From assembly GCA_916610825.1 (NCBI GenBank), contig OU744447.1:13313751-13377750 (forward strand): DNA of 64,000 nt, in the 5' to 3' direction. Below the pieces are notes generated by a model. That model was given only the letters and a program-made list of their open reading frames with translations, was not told where the DNA came from and did no database searches. This stretch comes from Haliclystus octoradiatus. Lineage: Eukaryota; Cnidaria; Staurozoa; Stauromedusae; Haliclystidae. This document shows, in pieces, positions 33,201-39,872 of this stretch; position 1 is the stretch's first letter, and every line of letters begins with the position of its first letter. A program made the position numbers and the translations under genes.

Positions 33201-35285
33201 TGTAGACAGTACTGAATTCTCAAAGGACAGATTCTTTTGGATTTCAAATAATTCACCTTGACGATATTGGTCAACGATAATTTTAAATCAGAAAGTTTGA
33301 CGAAAGTTTGAAAAGACGAAAACGCACAACGGAAAAACAGTATTGTTCTCGTGAACAATTGCGAATAAAATATCTAGAAGAGCCGACCCGATCGTTGTTG
33401 ATTGCAGCATTTCATTACCTAAATATAGACTATGAAAATTCCCACAAATTAATGTTGTTAAAAGTGAAGATAGATTTTAATTGCTGCTATTGAACAATAC
33501 AAATTGCATCGATCGTTATAAAAATACTAAAATATGCAACAATGATACGGAACGACGAATAAGAATAGCAAATTCATGTTTATTAAAGACACGTTATATT
33601 AGCTGTTGCCAATATATTGGATTAGATTCCATCTGCTACTGCTTCATAAAATATAGATTCAATGTTTTCATATATTGGTATAATCAAGGTGTAAATTACG
33701 TCATATTACAAATTAGTTATATTAAAAGTAGATAAGTATATCCAATATATAGACCATAGGTACAAACTTGAATATATTATATTGCATCGAGAGAAATATA
33801 TTCATCGGTTGGCATTATATCAACTCGCGATAAAGCACGATCATATTATTAGAATGATCTTTACGTGAATTTGAAAAATTGTGCAGTGTTTTTTATTAAT
33901 TGTTTTTATTTATTTCTGTAAACAACAATGACAATGAATTACTTACAGAAAATGTTCAAGATTTTTTGACAAATCCTCAGATTTAAGTGTAGTTTTAAAC
34001 ATATGTACATTTTTCGCTGAGCGAGTAATTACAGATATAGTGAATTATAAATATTTATGCAGAGTACAGCAAAAGAATGACAGTACACATTTGATTTAGA
34101 AAGAGGCATAAGTGTTGTCAAAATGTATACATACGGTCGACAGTTAGTTTTGGTGAATAGTATCTGATATCCCAGGATAAATCAGCATTTGTAAATAATC
34201 TATTTCTAAACAATCAATGAAGCGAATCTAGGTATAATAATTTATAAAGCACAGATATCATCTGCATTTCAAATAAGTATATTGTACCATCCAGATAGAT
34301 GATTAGTGCAAGAAAATAAAGAAAAATGTATATGATTGGAAAAGAAAATCCAAATTAAATTTTGACTTAATTATTTTGTTTGGATATTAGATTGGTATGA
34401 CAGGATAAACGTACTATTTGTATTTAACAGCTGCTACTAGGAAAATTCAACCTAAATATATTAGTTGTAATAAATATCAATAAACCTAAACTGCGTAAAT
34501 GTGGGAATGCATAAGATAAATGTTGGATTACAAAGCCACATGTGTTGGAGACATATTTACATGTACATATAATAGTACAATAGTATATACTGATTGTTTC
34601 AGTTAGAGATTAATTTAGATTAGACACAAAAATAAGAATTTTTTTATCGATATAGTCAAAATGAATTCGTGAGATTTTTAAGATAAATTGTTGTTGTTTT
34701 CAAGGTACTACTAGATATACGGCTAAAATCAATAGGAACAGATAATAGCAGCTGGAATAGTGAGCTACTCACAAACACGTACGACCCCTTCAAAACAACT
34801 CTCTCTACTATCTCTTGGTAAATTATCTATGTATTATATGATAATATTGATAATGAAATATACGGATAATTATATAAGAGACATACTGTAATACTATACA
34901 ACATAAGAAGAAAATAATAACATAATAAATGATAGTATAGTAATAAACGATATGAAATTTGGCGTTTTAGAATTGTCTTAATGAATTCCATACCGAAATG
35001 CAATGCCCACGCTTTTCAGAAATATAATGTCTGTCTTGGAGAGATTATAATCCAAAAAAAACTGGAAACACGATATATTGTCGATTGATCAGTTAGGTTA
35101 TATTCAAGTATACTACATAGATATTATAATATAATATGAGAATTGTGATATTGTATAAGCAAATGACCACAATTCTGCAATATAGCAACAACAACAACTA
35201 TTACACAAAAATAAAACAGCAATCTTCAATGATGACACAACATACCAATGATGAAAACATTCAACAAACATTTCCAAATTGTCAT
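10777..35285 (-). CDS. adhesion G-protein-coupled receptor, complete, 29 coding exons
   Basis: A cell-surface receptor expected to self-cleave and be activated by its tethered 'Stachel' peptide. Exons in transcript order: 35285-35246, 29915-29865, 28643-27963, 27589-27404, 26718-26623, 25883-25777, 25193-25004, 24201-23917, 23515-23390, 22742-22620, 22066-21957, 21393-21220, 21126-21058, 20596-20482, 20355-20215, 19248-19182, 18110-17969, 17826-17777, 17640-17508, 17236-17136, 16725-16623, 16474-16318, 15153-15087, 14403-14337, 13587-13502, 13139-13013, 12260-12060, 11875-11830, 11525-10777. All junctions are GT-AG, phases match throughout, and the sum is 4,590 nt (1,529 residues plus stop). 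Order: signal peptide, LamG-like, FN3 x3, cbEGF, HRM, GAIN/GPS, 7TM, long tail. HRM, GAIN and 7TM place it in the adhesion class. The N-terminal order matches no vertebrate subfamily I know, so no symbol is given. Exon calls are by eye; alternative exons are possible. Confidence 0.92.
13013..17236 (-). CDS. adhesion GPCR exons 20-26: seven-transmembrane domain
   Basis: Exons 17136-17236, 16623-16725, 16318-16474, 15087-15153, 14337-14403, 13502-13587 and 13013-13139 encode residues 963-1198. TM1: V-C-L-F-I-S-L-A-A-L-I-L. TM2: H-K-N-L-V-V-A-L-I-L-A-N. TM3: H-Y-F-F-L-V-A-F-V-W-M-A-M-E-G-L. TM4: V-P-A-L-Y-V-G-V. TM5: F-I-W-A-F-V-G-P-I-V. TM6: L-L-G-I-T-W-I-F-G-L. TM7: F-A-Y-L-F-N-I-C-N-A-L-Q. 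C1033 (TM3) and C1106 (ECL2, in Y-G-T-S-D-F-C-W-L) should form the conserved disulfide. All are class B2 hallmarks. Confidence 0.95.
13217..13345. mobile_element. decayed relative of the pogo-like MITE
   Basis: Read on the minus strand this region follows the element at 6192-6360: 'ccattctccata.aaa.ctca', a pyrimidine run near 'tccctctttt', and the end 'ggatattaagcaa'. It begins with gacattgcttaatatcctcc. Terminal ~10 bp and TA duplications are not recognisable. It lies in an intron of the adhesion GPCR. Confidence 0.5.
13802..14031 (+). repeat. dispersed repeat family R1, copy 1
   Basis: It shares ends with 39674-39872. The start is ccatactttcggtatacggg followed by gacgttcaaa. The end is accccgtcgaagcgcaatgg followed by aag.ta. 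The middle is more diverged. Same orientation in both copies. This copy sits in an intron of the adhesion GPCR. Its family is not recognised. Confidence 0.7.
14284..14306 (+). repeat. short (ATG)n microsatellite
   Basis: Four to five catgatgatgatgatgaat units next to exon 24 of the GPCR. A longer one lies at 39612-39655 beside repeat R1 copy 2. Confidence 0.7.
15185..15556 (+). repeat. AT-rich minisatellite, left part
   Basis: Degenerate tandem copies of a ~15-16-bp unit built on atatcatatcattatt, interrupted by a hairpin element (15346-15421). The same unit resumes at 16076-16180 on the far side of a LINE fragment. The frames seen here are simple-repeat artefacts. Confidence 0.85.
15346..15421. 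mobile_element. small hairpin element in the minisatellite
   Basis: Arms of ~28 bp, gtaaaagatagcgacaaaat with actacaa and its inverted copy ttgtagttttttgttgctat with cttttac, surround an 18-bp loop. Its sequence differs entirely from the repeat around it, so it looks like an inserted MITE or a remnant of one. Confidence 0.6.
15574..15980 (+). pseudogene. LINE reverse transcriptase C-terminal fragment
   Basis: Continuous frame giving P-V-L-L-Y-A-S-E-T-W-V-L-S, L-D-S-A-Y-D-A-M-L-R-H-A-L-G-V-H-W, R-Q-M-S-F-L-G-H-I-E-R and R-R-G. This is the post-RT region of many LINEs ('LLYg.EtW.l', 'lR..lGv.w', 'lGHi.R'). The RT core is absent. After R-R-G-Y-G the frame runs into a 3' UTR-like sequence and a (ACT)n tail near 16045-16080. 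It splits an AT-rich minisatellite and lies in the GPCR intron between exons 22 and 23. Confidence 0.75.
16076..16180 (+). repeat. AT-rich minisatellite, right part
   Basis: Continuation of the atatcatatcattatt array beyond the inserted LINE fragment. Confidence 0.8.
16914..17079 (-). mobile_element. tRNA-derived SINE (family S2) in GPCR intron
   Basis: Read on the minus strand the 5' end is ctggtagctcagtggcagtg and then g-t-c-t-g. It has a pol III A box (TAGCTCAGTGG) and a B box (GGATTCAATTCC, near 17024-17035). The body runs about 100 bp and ends in aatgtaatatt. The flanks are a 12-bp direct repeat tattaataataa (16902-16913 and 17080-17091), interpreted as the target-site duplication, though its low complexity weakens that. 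No proper acceptor stem forms, so it is not a functional tRNA. Confidence 0.7.
17508..21393 (-). CDS. adhesion GPCR exons 12-19: GAIN domain with GPS
   Basis: Exons 21220-21393, 21058-21126, 20482-20596, 20215-20355, 19182-19248, 17969-18110, 17777-17826 and 17508-17640 encode residues 666-962. The helical half is seen in L-A-H-D-L-W-N-A and L-L-E-I-L-N-A-R. The beta half is in A-S-F-V-M-Y-K-N-I and V-N-S-Q-V-M-S-V-T-V. The GPS has both tryptophans (913, 923) and all four cysteines (910, 928, 940, 942). The autoproteolysis triad is intact as H-L-T at 944-946, so cleavage is expected between L945 and T946. The exposed tethered agonist would begin T-S-F-A-V-L-M. Confidence 0.92.
19489..19606 (+). 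pseudogene. Penelope-like element GIY-YIG fragment
   Basis: Plus strand, antisense to the host gene: C-D-A-S-Y-I-G-H-T-K-N-S-L-Y-E-K-I-K, then S-A-I-G-K-H-I-K-N, then S-N-H and TGA. The 'Y-I-G-x-T' box, basic helix and 'sai..H......H' pattern match the C-terminal GIY-YIG endonuclease of Penelope-like retroelements. The RT part is absent. It lies in the GPCR intron between exons 15 and 16. The minus-strand open frame here is a shadow. Confidence 0.65.
21957..22742 (-). CDS. adhesion GPCR exons 10-11: hormone-receptor motif (HRM)
   Basis: Exon 10 (22620-22742, phase 1 to 1) and exon 11 (21957-22066, phase 1 to 0), residues 588-665. The run G-I-I-W-P-R-I-Y-N-G-E-T-A, then K-C-P-T-G-S-T-G-F-A-T-S-Y-C is the HRM signature ('G..WP.t..G....  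CP.g..G...R.C'). A further cysteine follows in S-G-C-V-S-H-R. The domain sits directly before GAIN, as in latrophilins and CELSRs. An upstream ATG at 22786-22788 in the same frame lies in the intron and is not the start. Confidence 0.85.
23390..23515 (-). CDS. adhesion GPCR exon 9: calcium-binding EGF domain
   Basis: A 126-nt phase 1-1 exon, residues 546-587. It encodes D-Y-N-E-C-A-D-P, C-D-A-N-A-D-C-L-D-T-N-G-S-Y-F-C-L-C and G-F-Y-G-D-G-Y-R-C. Six cysteines, the D-x-N/D-E-C start and the D-T-x-G-S-Y/F motif (Asp hydroxylation and Ca binding) are all present. Another frame stays open here and is a shadow. Confidence 0.95.
23917..24201 (-). CDS. adhesion GPCR exon 8: FN3 domain 3
   Basis: A single 285-nt exon, phase 1 to 1, residues 451-545. 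It opens A-P-K-R-N-V-S-G-L-K-V, carries W-E-S-I-S-L-S-W-K-P-L, and closes with D-V-Y-S-I-N-I-R-A-V-S-S-M-G-H-G-P-P-L. Unlike FN3 domain 2 it has no internal intron, as expected for a cassette that can move by exon shuffling. Confidence 0.9.
24306..24446. mobile_element. pogo/Tigger-like MITE remnant
   Basis: Starts after TA with cagccaaacctattttaacg then gccacctctatacagcg and tctatagtgatca, and ends near accggcatatagtggtcaac in inverted sense. The same terminal sequence occurs at 45077-45140. These ends are typical of pogo/Tigger DNA transposons. No transposase is present. It lies in a GPCR intron. Confidence 0.65.
25004..25883 (-). CDS. adhesion GPCR exons 6-7: FN3 domain 2
   Basis: Exon 6 (25777-25883, phase 1 to 0) gives N-P-P-S-D-L-T-A-K, S-A-S-V-T-W-K-A-P-S-I-P-N. 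Exon 7 (25004-25193, phase 0 to 1) gives V-I-D-V-Y-D-G-K, then I-P-G-I-T-G-R-T-Y-R-M-T-V-R-S-V-G-K-M-G-V-S. This is a textbook FN3 with the P-P-x-x-L start, the core W and the L/I-x-G-x-T-x-Y-x-x-x-V-R-S-V F strand. The mid-domain intron in phase 0 is common for FN3. Residues 352-450. Confidence 0.88.
26205..26239 (-). repeat. 35-nt perfect copy of LamG exon sequence in an intron
   Basis: 35 bases identical to and in the same orientation as 28263-28297 inside exon 3 (coding for G-K-M-N-V-N-F-K-M-K-T on the minus strand). The match stops abruptly on both sides. It sits in the intron between exons 5 and 6, about 2 kb 3' of the source. Confidence 0.9.
26623..27589 (-). CDS. adhesion GPCR exons 4-5: FN3 domain 1
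   Basis: Exon 4 (27404-27589, 186 nt) and exon 5 (26623-26718, 96 nt), all phase 1, encode residues 258-351. The core tryptophan sits in I-C-I-Y-W-K-M-P-E and the late strands in P-L-S-S-Y-S-L-W-V-E-V-V-L, ending T-C-T-T-T-D-G. The tyrosine-containing S-Y-S-L-W-V strand is the usual FN3 F strand. The domain is more divergent than the other two. Confidence 0.75.
27963..28643 (-). CDS. adhesion GPCR exon 3: LamG-like jelly-roll domain
   Basis: One 681-nt exon (residues 31-257, phase 1 to 1) encodes a concanavalin-like/LamG-type domain of the kind found in pentraxin-like and LamG_3 families. Visible landmarks are H-K-W-S-F-D near the start, G-L-T-I-S-F-W-L-R-F, E-G-F-V-I-S-R-D, K-W-V-H-H-L-I-T-W-N-G and V-A-V-Y-L-D-G-Q, and near the end I-D-A-D-F-D-E-L-A-I-W-D. 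A cysteine cluster D-C-C-G-D-S-E-K-C sits in a loop. R-S-K-R-D (202-206) is a furin-like site inside a loop, which may cleave or open the domain. In this protein class such domains bind extracellular ligands. The ligand is unknown. Confidence 0.9.
28707..28752 (-). pseudogene. relic of a duplicated LamG exon 3' end
   Basis: On the minus strand this reads S-A-N-D-Y-T-S-V-L followed by a G|GTAT donor-like site. It closely parallels the real end of exon 3 (A-A-A-V-Y-T-S-V-V, then G|GTATGT). Roughly 22 of 25 bases match around the splice site. No further LamG sequence is seen upstream. Confidence 0.55.
29611..29730 (+). repeat. ~30-bp degenerate tandem repeat, four copies
   Basis: The unit is about gacatcgatcttatgaacgg followed by acccatccc. 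It repeats with substitutions and is GC-richer than its surroundings. It lies in the intron after exon 2 of the GPCR. Confidence 0.8.
29865..29915 (-). CDS. adhesion GPCR exon 2: end of signal peptide
   Basis: A 51-nt exon, phase 1 to 1, after a TTTCTAG acceptor and before GTAAGA. It encodes V-I-V-A-L-S-C-I-S-S-A then E-T-F-Y-K-N. The first codon is completed by the G of exon 1, and the last (A|TT, Ile) by exon 3. Confidence 0.85.
31392..31649. mobile_element. Mutator-like MITE with ~50-bp TIRs and 9-bp TSD
   Basis: A 258-bp element. Its ends are ~50-bp inverted repeats starting tagcctgctcgcagactcac then tgtcaaa; left and right differ by one indel and about two bases. It is flanked by the perfect direct repeat ctgtttctc (31383-31391 and 31650-31658). 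A second, internal copy of the inner TIR occurs at about 31456-31487. There is no transposase. A 9-bp duplication with long TIRs is characteristic of Mutator-like elements. It lies in GPCR intron 1. Confidence 0.9.
31660..35245. other. remainder of GPCR intron 1
   Basis: AT-rich intron sequence. Open frames at 32.85-33.18 and 33.3-33.7 kb are AT-driven, with no domain, bias or splice support. I see no exon or intact mobile element. Confidence 0.5.
35246..35285 (-). CDS. adhesion GPCR exon 1: start codon and signal peptide
   Basis: ATG at 35285 begins MTIWKCLLNVFII and ends in G plus a GTATGT donor, phase 1. Joined to exon 2 it gives a classic signal peptide: a charged residue, a hydrophobic core of about 15 residues and a likely cut after S-C-I-S-S-A (residue ~24). 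No other in-frame ATG lies near. Intron 1, 5.3 kb, is the longest in the gene. Confidence 0.85.
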
Positions 35286-35302
35286 GGTTGAAATTAAGAA
35301 GG

Positions 35303-35311
35303 CTTTATATA
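35303..35311 (-). promoter_or_regulatory. TATA-like box upstream of the GPCR start
   Basis: The minus strand reads TATATAAAG ending 17 nt before the ATG. If it is functional, transcription would start at or just past the ATG at 35285. Either the true 5' UTR lies further upstream or this is a chance AT-rich match. Confidence 0.25.
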
Positions 35312-36992
35312 GTTGATCAGATGACAAGGTATAAGTAATTCTTTAATACTATTTTCATCATCTCCGCATCATTAGATCGGTATAAACCACGTAACAGACA
35401 GATGCTGAGGCATTTTCAACATATAACAACAACAGAAGAGTTCAACAAATATGATTTTTTTAAGCGACAGTGCGTGGTTCGTCTATGATTGTGTTATTCG
35501 CATTGTCTAAGATCCGGAGTTAGTAACACTACAATGAACAGCATTAAAATACAACACACAGCCGTTTTCATCTTTATCTCGATGCAAGGCCATCTATTAT
35601 GTTGCTAGGCACCCATTTGACGCGCCGGTTATCCGTGCGGGTGATAACCAATACATTTTCATTGGTTGAAAAATGAGCAATAGACTATAACTGTGATGGA
35701 CCCATGTACGTAAAAAGAACATGGAAATTAAAAACACAACATGCACAGTTTGGCAACAAACACACACAGGACATATAAACAAATAACACATTTTACTGTA
35801 CTAAAAGACCACTTATTTTATATTGTAGTCATTATAAAATTGAGATGTCCATTACACGTTTATTACACTCTTAGTCTAAATATCTCATTCCCGTAAGAAG
35901 TTGTATGGACTATAGAGAGAAAAGTTATTATATTGCACATTTTACAATTATGGTTCTTACACATCAGAAATGACTAAAATATTTAAAATGCTGTTCATTA
36001 TTCTACTTTCTCCGAATTTCAACTCAAATTTACCAACTCTTCTCAAATATTCACACATTTTCTCACGGGAAGATGGATACAGATAATTAAGGAAACATTG
36101 TTCTAATTCCTTTGCTATCTCTAGTTGTGTTTTGTTTTGTTTATATTAGACATGATTTAGATCGCTAATTATAATTATAGGAAACAATCGATGTTACACT
36201 ACTTTAGTTATACACATGCATTATATCGTCTATAAATTACTGGAGGATAACTCCATATGGCTGTTATTGAGAGTAAAAATATATGCTTGTCTGTTATACT
36301 ACTTTTACTTTTATATAGAATCGGGATTTCGAAGCATTTAGACCCGGGAGAGAGAGGGGTATAATTCTTGCACGTAGTATATCGAACAATTTTGCTCATT
36401 GAAAAACAACATTATCGCACGGTGCACATTAATCGCACACACATCATCATGGTCTTGTAAAATGTTTTGGTTTGCATTTCAGAATGTTCACAATATGTAG
36501 GATATTGTTTCAATAAGCAAAATTGTGTACGATAAACTACGGACAAACAAAATGTATAAATCAATTGTTAATAAATAAACGTAAAACCCAGACATTCATA
36601 TCTTGCGTTTATTTATTATTAAGCAGCTCTGTATTTGTCACATCGAGCACTATTAAAACAGTAAACACCATATAAGAACTTGAATATTATAAATCAATTA
36701 TTAAATATAATGAATTAGTGAACAATATTTGAGGTATAAAAATGAGTATGAATGTACGATATATGAATACGATTTCATGTTCATAATTAACTACGTGATA
36801 CTGTGTCCCGCAGTAAGCTCAGATGCGTTTTTATGTTGGAAACTTATCGACATTCATATTCATAATCCGTCATTGAATCATTAAAGTGACGTTCCTGATT
36901 TACACCCCTGTCTCTCTCTCTCGGGTCAAATGCTTCGAAATCGTAATTCTATGGCCTGCAACAACGAAATATTACATGAAAAATTCTTACGT
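35312..36992. other. upstream region of the GPCR; no gene recognised
   Basis: AT-rich sequence with no recognisable exon and no element with clean ends. Any distal promoter elements cannot be told by eye. Confidence 0.4.
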
Positions 36993-37155
36993 TACTGCAT
37001 GGTTACTGTAAATGCTGAGCTTTCTCACATCGGTACTGCATGGTTACTGTAAATGCTGAGCTTTCTCACATCGGTACTGCATGGTTACTGTAAATGCTGA
37101 GCTTTCTCACATCGGTACTGCATGGTTACTGTAAATGCTGAGCTTTCTCACATGG
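36993..37155 (+). repeat. 41-bp tandem repeat, four near-identical copies
   Basis: The unit starts tactgcatggttactgtaaa then tgctgagctttctcacatcgg. Copies start at 36993, 37034, 37075 and 37116. The first three are identical and the fourth ends catggg. The identity implies recent expansion. Confidence 0.95.
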
Positions 37156-37879
37156 GCCACGTTGGTGTTCCATAACGATACATCCCGGGTTCGTGGTCAA
37201 TTCAAATACAACACAAGGGTTAAAATCTCTTCTATAAATAATTATCAAAGAATTCATTGTGTTCTTGTGAAAAAGCTCTATTGTGATCTAAGCCTTTGGT
37301 ATCAGTTAAATACTAGCATTGGGACGGATAGCGTCAAGATATGTTTTCAACTCCTTGAAGTTTCTAATTATTTTTCATAGTGTGCAAATTTTCATACCAC
37401 TGGGGAAATTGTGATCTAAATGTTGATACCAAACATATCAAATTTCGAAGGTGGAGCCGGCAGCCTGACTATTTAGTAAATCAACAACTTCAACATGTAC
37501 TACATTAAAACTGCTATAGATGGATTCAAAGTAGATAGGAAAACTTTCAATCACAAAGTGCAAATTACTTAGCTATAATTGAACCCCCGACATATTGCAT
37601 TCCCATCTGGGGACATGCACTAAACTTTAATACACTGACGGGAGATCATTCCACTGTTCTAAAATCAACCAACATTTAAAAGTCAGAAGACCTCTATTTA
37701 CTAAAAATATTTTCTTTGTTACATTAAATCCTTCTCAATAAAATTCCAGAAATAATGCATTCTAACTATACATGTAAATGAATAAATCATAACGTTTTCC
37801 TCATTCCTTTTGTCACAGTCAGCTTTTCTCAGAACGTATAGTTAACTATCGGAGTTCCATTTCATTGGAATAGAATAAA

Positions 37880-38067
37880 GGGTTACCACATACTTGCCAT
37901 GTTTGTATTCATATTTACTAAACGAGAAAATGTTGGGAGACACGAGTGAAGCGCTAAAAAATCACGAGCTCCGAGCGAGTGATTTTTAGCTTCCCGAGTG
38001 TCTCCCAACATTTTCGAGTTTAGTAAATATGAATACAAACATTTGCAAGCATGTGGTAACCCTTTTC
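37880..38067. mobile_element. foldback element with possible 9-bp TSD
   Basis: About 85-bp arms: gggttaccacatacttgc and on to gttgggagacacgagtgaag, mirrored by cttcccgagtgtctcccaac and on to gcaagcatgtggtaaccc. The loop is about 15-20 bp. The repeat tagaataaa (37871-37879 and 38068-38076) flanks it, with five extra bases at the right end. Other open frames here are artefacts of the palindrome. Confidence 0.85.
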
Positions 38068-38076
38068 TAGAATAAA

Positions 38077-39673
38077 ACAAATGTCGGAATCTCATTCGAC
38101 GGCAAATTTTCAATTCATGAATTCACAATTTAAAATTCAATTTCAATTCATAAACCAAGCATGAAGAGAATCCCACAACAAGATAGATTTTGTCAAATAA
38201 AGAAAGACATATACAAGAACGTCTGTAATACAAGTGGTACAATAGTTCTTTAGCAAATTAATGCAGTAATTGTTATTTAAATTTTAGGTTTACCTTGAAA
38301 CAGCGTAGCCTATAATTGTCTTTCATTATGTGATTTTATTTTCCATGTTACACGACCAATAACTCATTTACCACGCTTTTCGATAAATAAAAACATTTTG
38401 AGCTAAATGTCGTTTTGTAAATCGTAGCCATTATTGAGATATTTATTGGATTGTTATCAAAATGTTATAAATTCTGTATTTTATCACAGATCAAAAACTT
38501 TTTGAAGCTTGCGGTTTTTCCCGGTTTTCGGAGCCATGTTTTACCCTAGGATTTCATGCACGCTCTTTCGACCAATCAGATCGCAGAAAACCTTCGTGAT
38601 ATTTTAGAAAACAACTTCATACACGTTGATAGTAATTCCTCAGCAAACTTAAAAACCGTTAAAGCTACTTTGTTTACTTACAGGACTTACAATTACTGTA
38701 TGTGCACAATTCAGATTGCTATATATGTTTGTAATAATATGCTGTCGACAATTTCTGAAACTCAACTGTATGACAACATATTATAATACAATCTTCTTCA
38801 GCCACTCTAGCATAAATTCACACATCCATACTTGTATCCTTCTTTCTTCGAATCTTGATTTTTCTAAATTTTTCTATTAAATCATGTATTATCTATATTA
38901 TATAATCTTATCAATATTATTATTATCTTTATTTAAATGAATAAATGATTAAATAAGAAGCTTGGAATGTATTCATTTTGTATGAAAGACGACGCAAGTA
39001 ATTTTATATTTATCAACACTCAACAGCGATTCGGATTTCTACTGAATCCACTTTGAAGTTAAAAAGGAATTTACAAATTATCTATATTTATGAATAGCAA
39101 ATCTACAAAATAGAAACGCATTTCGTAGATTTTACAATGATTGTGGCAATGCCGAAAGAAGGTAACATTGTCAAAACTCTTGTTGATGTTGCTGCCCTGG
39201 TGTAACCTTCCTCATGTGCAATTATTATGTAGTTTTGATTTCTTTTTTGCATTCAAGATTGATGAGCGACTCACATGTGTGATAGATTAATAGATGTGCC
39301 CCTCCAAGATAAATGACCATTTACCGTCGCTGTCTGTTGAATGAGTTTATTCAGCAAGATGACTCTTATAAGAAGAGATTTCCCAATATTGATCATATAC
39401 AAATTTGATTTAGGCTGTTGTAAGCAGAGCCTTTGTAATTGTAAATTGTAAATAGATGGCTCTGATTGTAAAGACATAAAGATGGCCATCGCGACTTGCG
39501 GACTCAAACTTGAAAAATTAATGACATTTCTCATTTGAATAATATTTTATTAGATCTATTTGAACTGTTTTCAGTTTATGTAACCCTATCAGGTACAGTG
39601 TTCCCGAGTAAATGATGATGATGATGATTATGATGCTGATTATGATGCAGCTCTGAATCCCGGGAGGCTTCGC
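38077..39673. other. no gene recognised
   Basis: AT-rich intergenic sequence. An (ATG)n microsatellite occurs at about 39612-39655. No supported coding segment. Confidence 0.4.
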
Positions 39674-39872
39674 TCCATACTTTTGGTAAACGGGGACGTT
39701 CAAACATTAAACTTTTTCTCAAATTTTGTTTTTTGCTCAAAATTTTTTCTTTCTATTTTTAAGGTCAACACCGACGTTAACCTGCGTCACAGACCAAAAC
39801 ATTTTTAGAAAGTTAGGACCTAAGTTCTATTTGAGCGACCCCGTTGAAGTGCAATGGAAGTTATACCTGGGC
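39674..39872 (+). repeat. dispersed repeat family R1, copy 2
   Basis: The partner of 13802-14031: it starts ccatacttttggtaaacggg then gacgttcaaa and ends accccgttgaagtgcaatgg then aagtta. Same orientation as copy 1. Confidence 0.7.
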
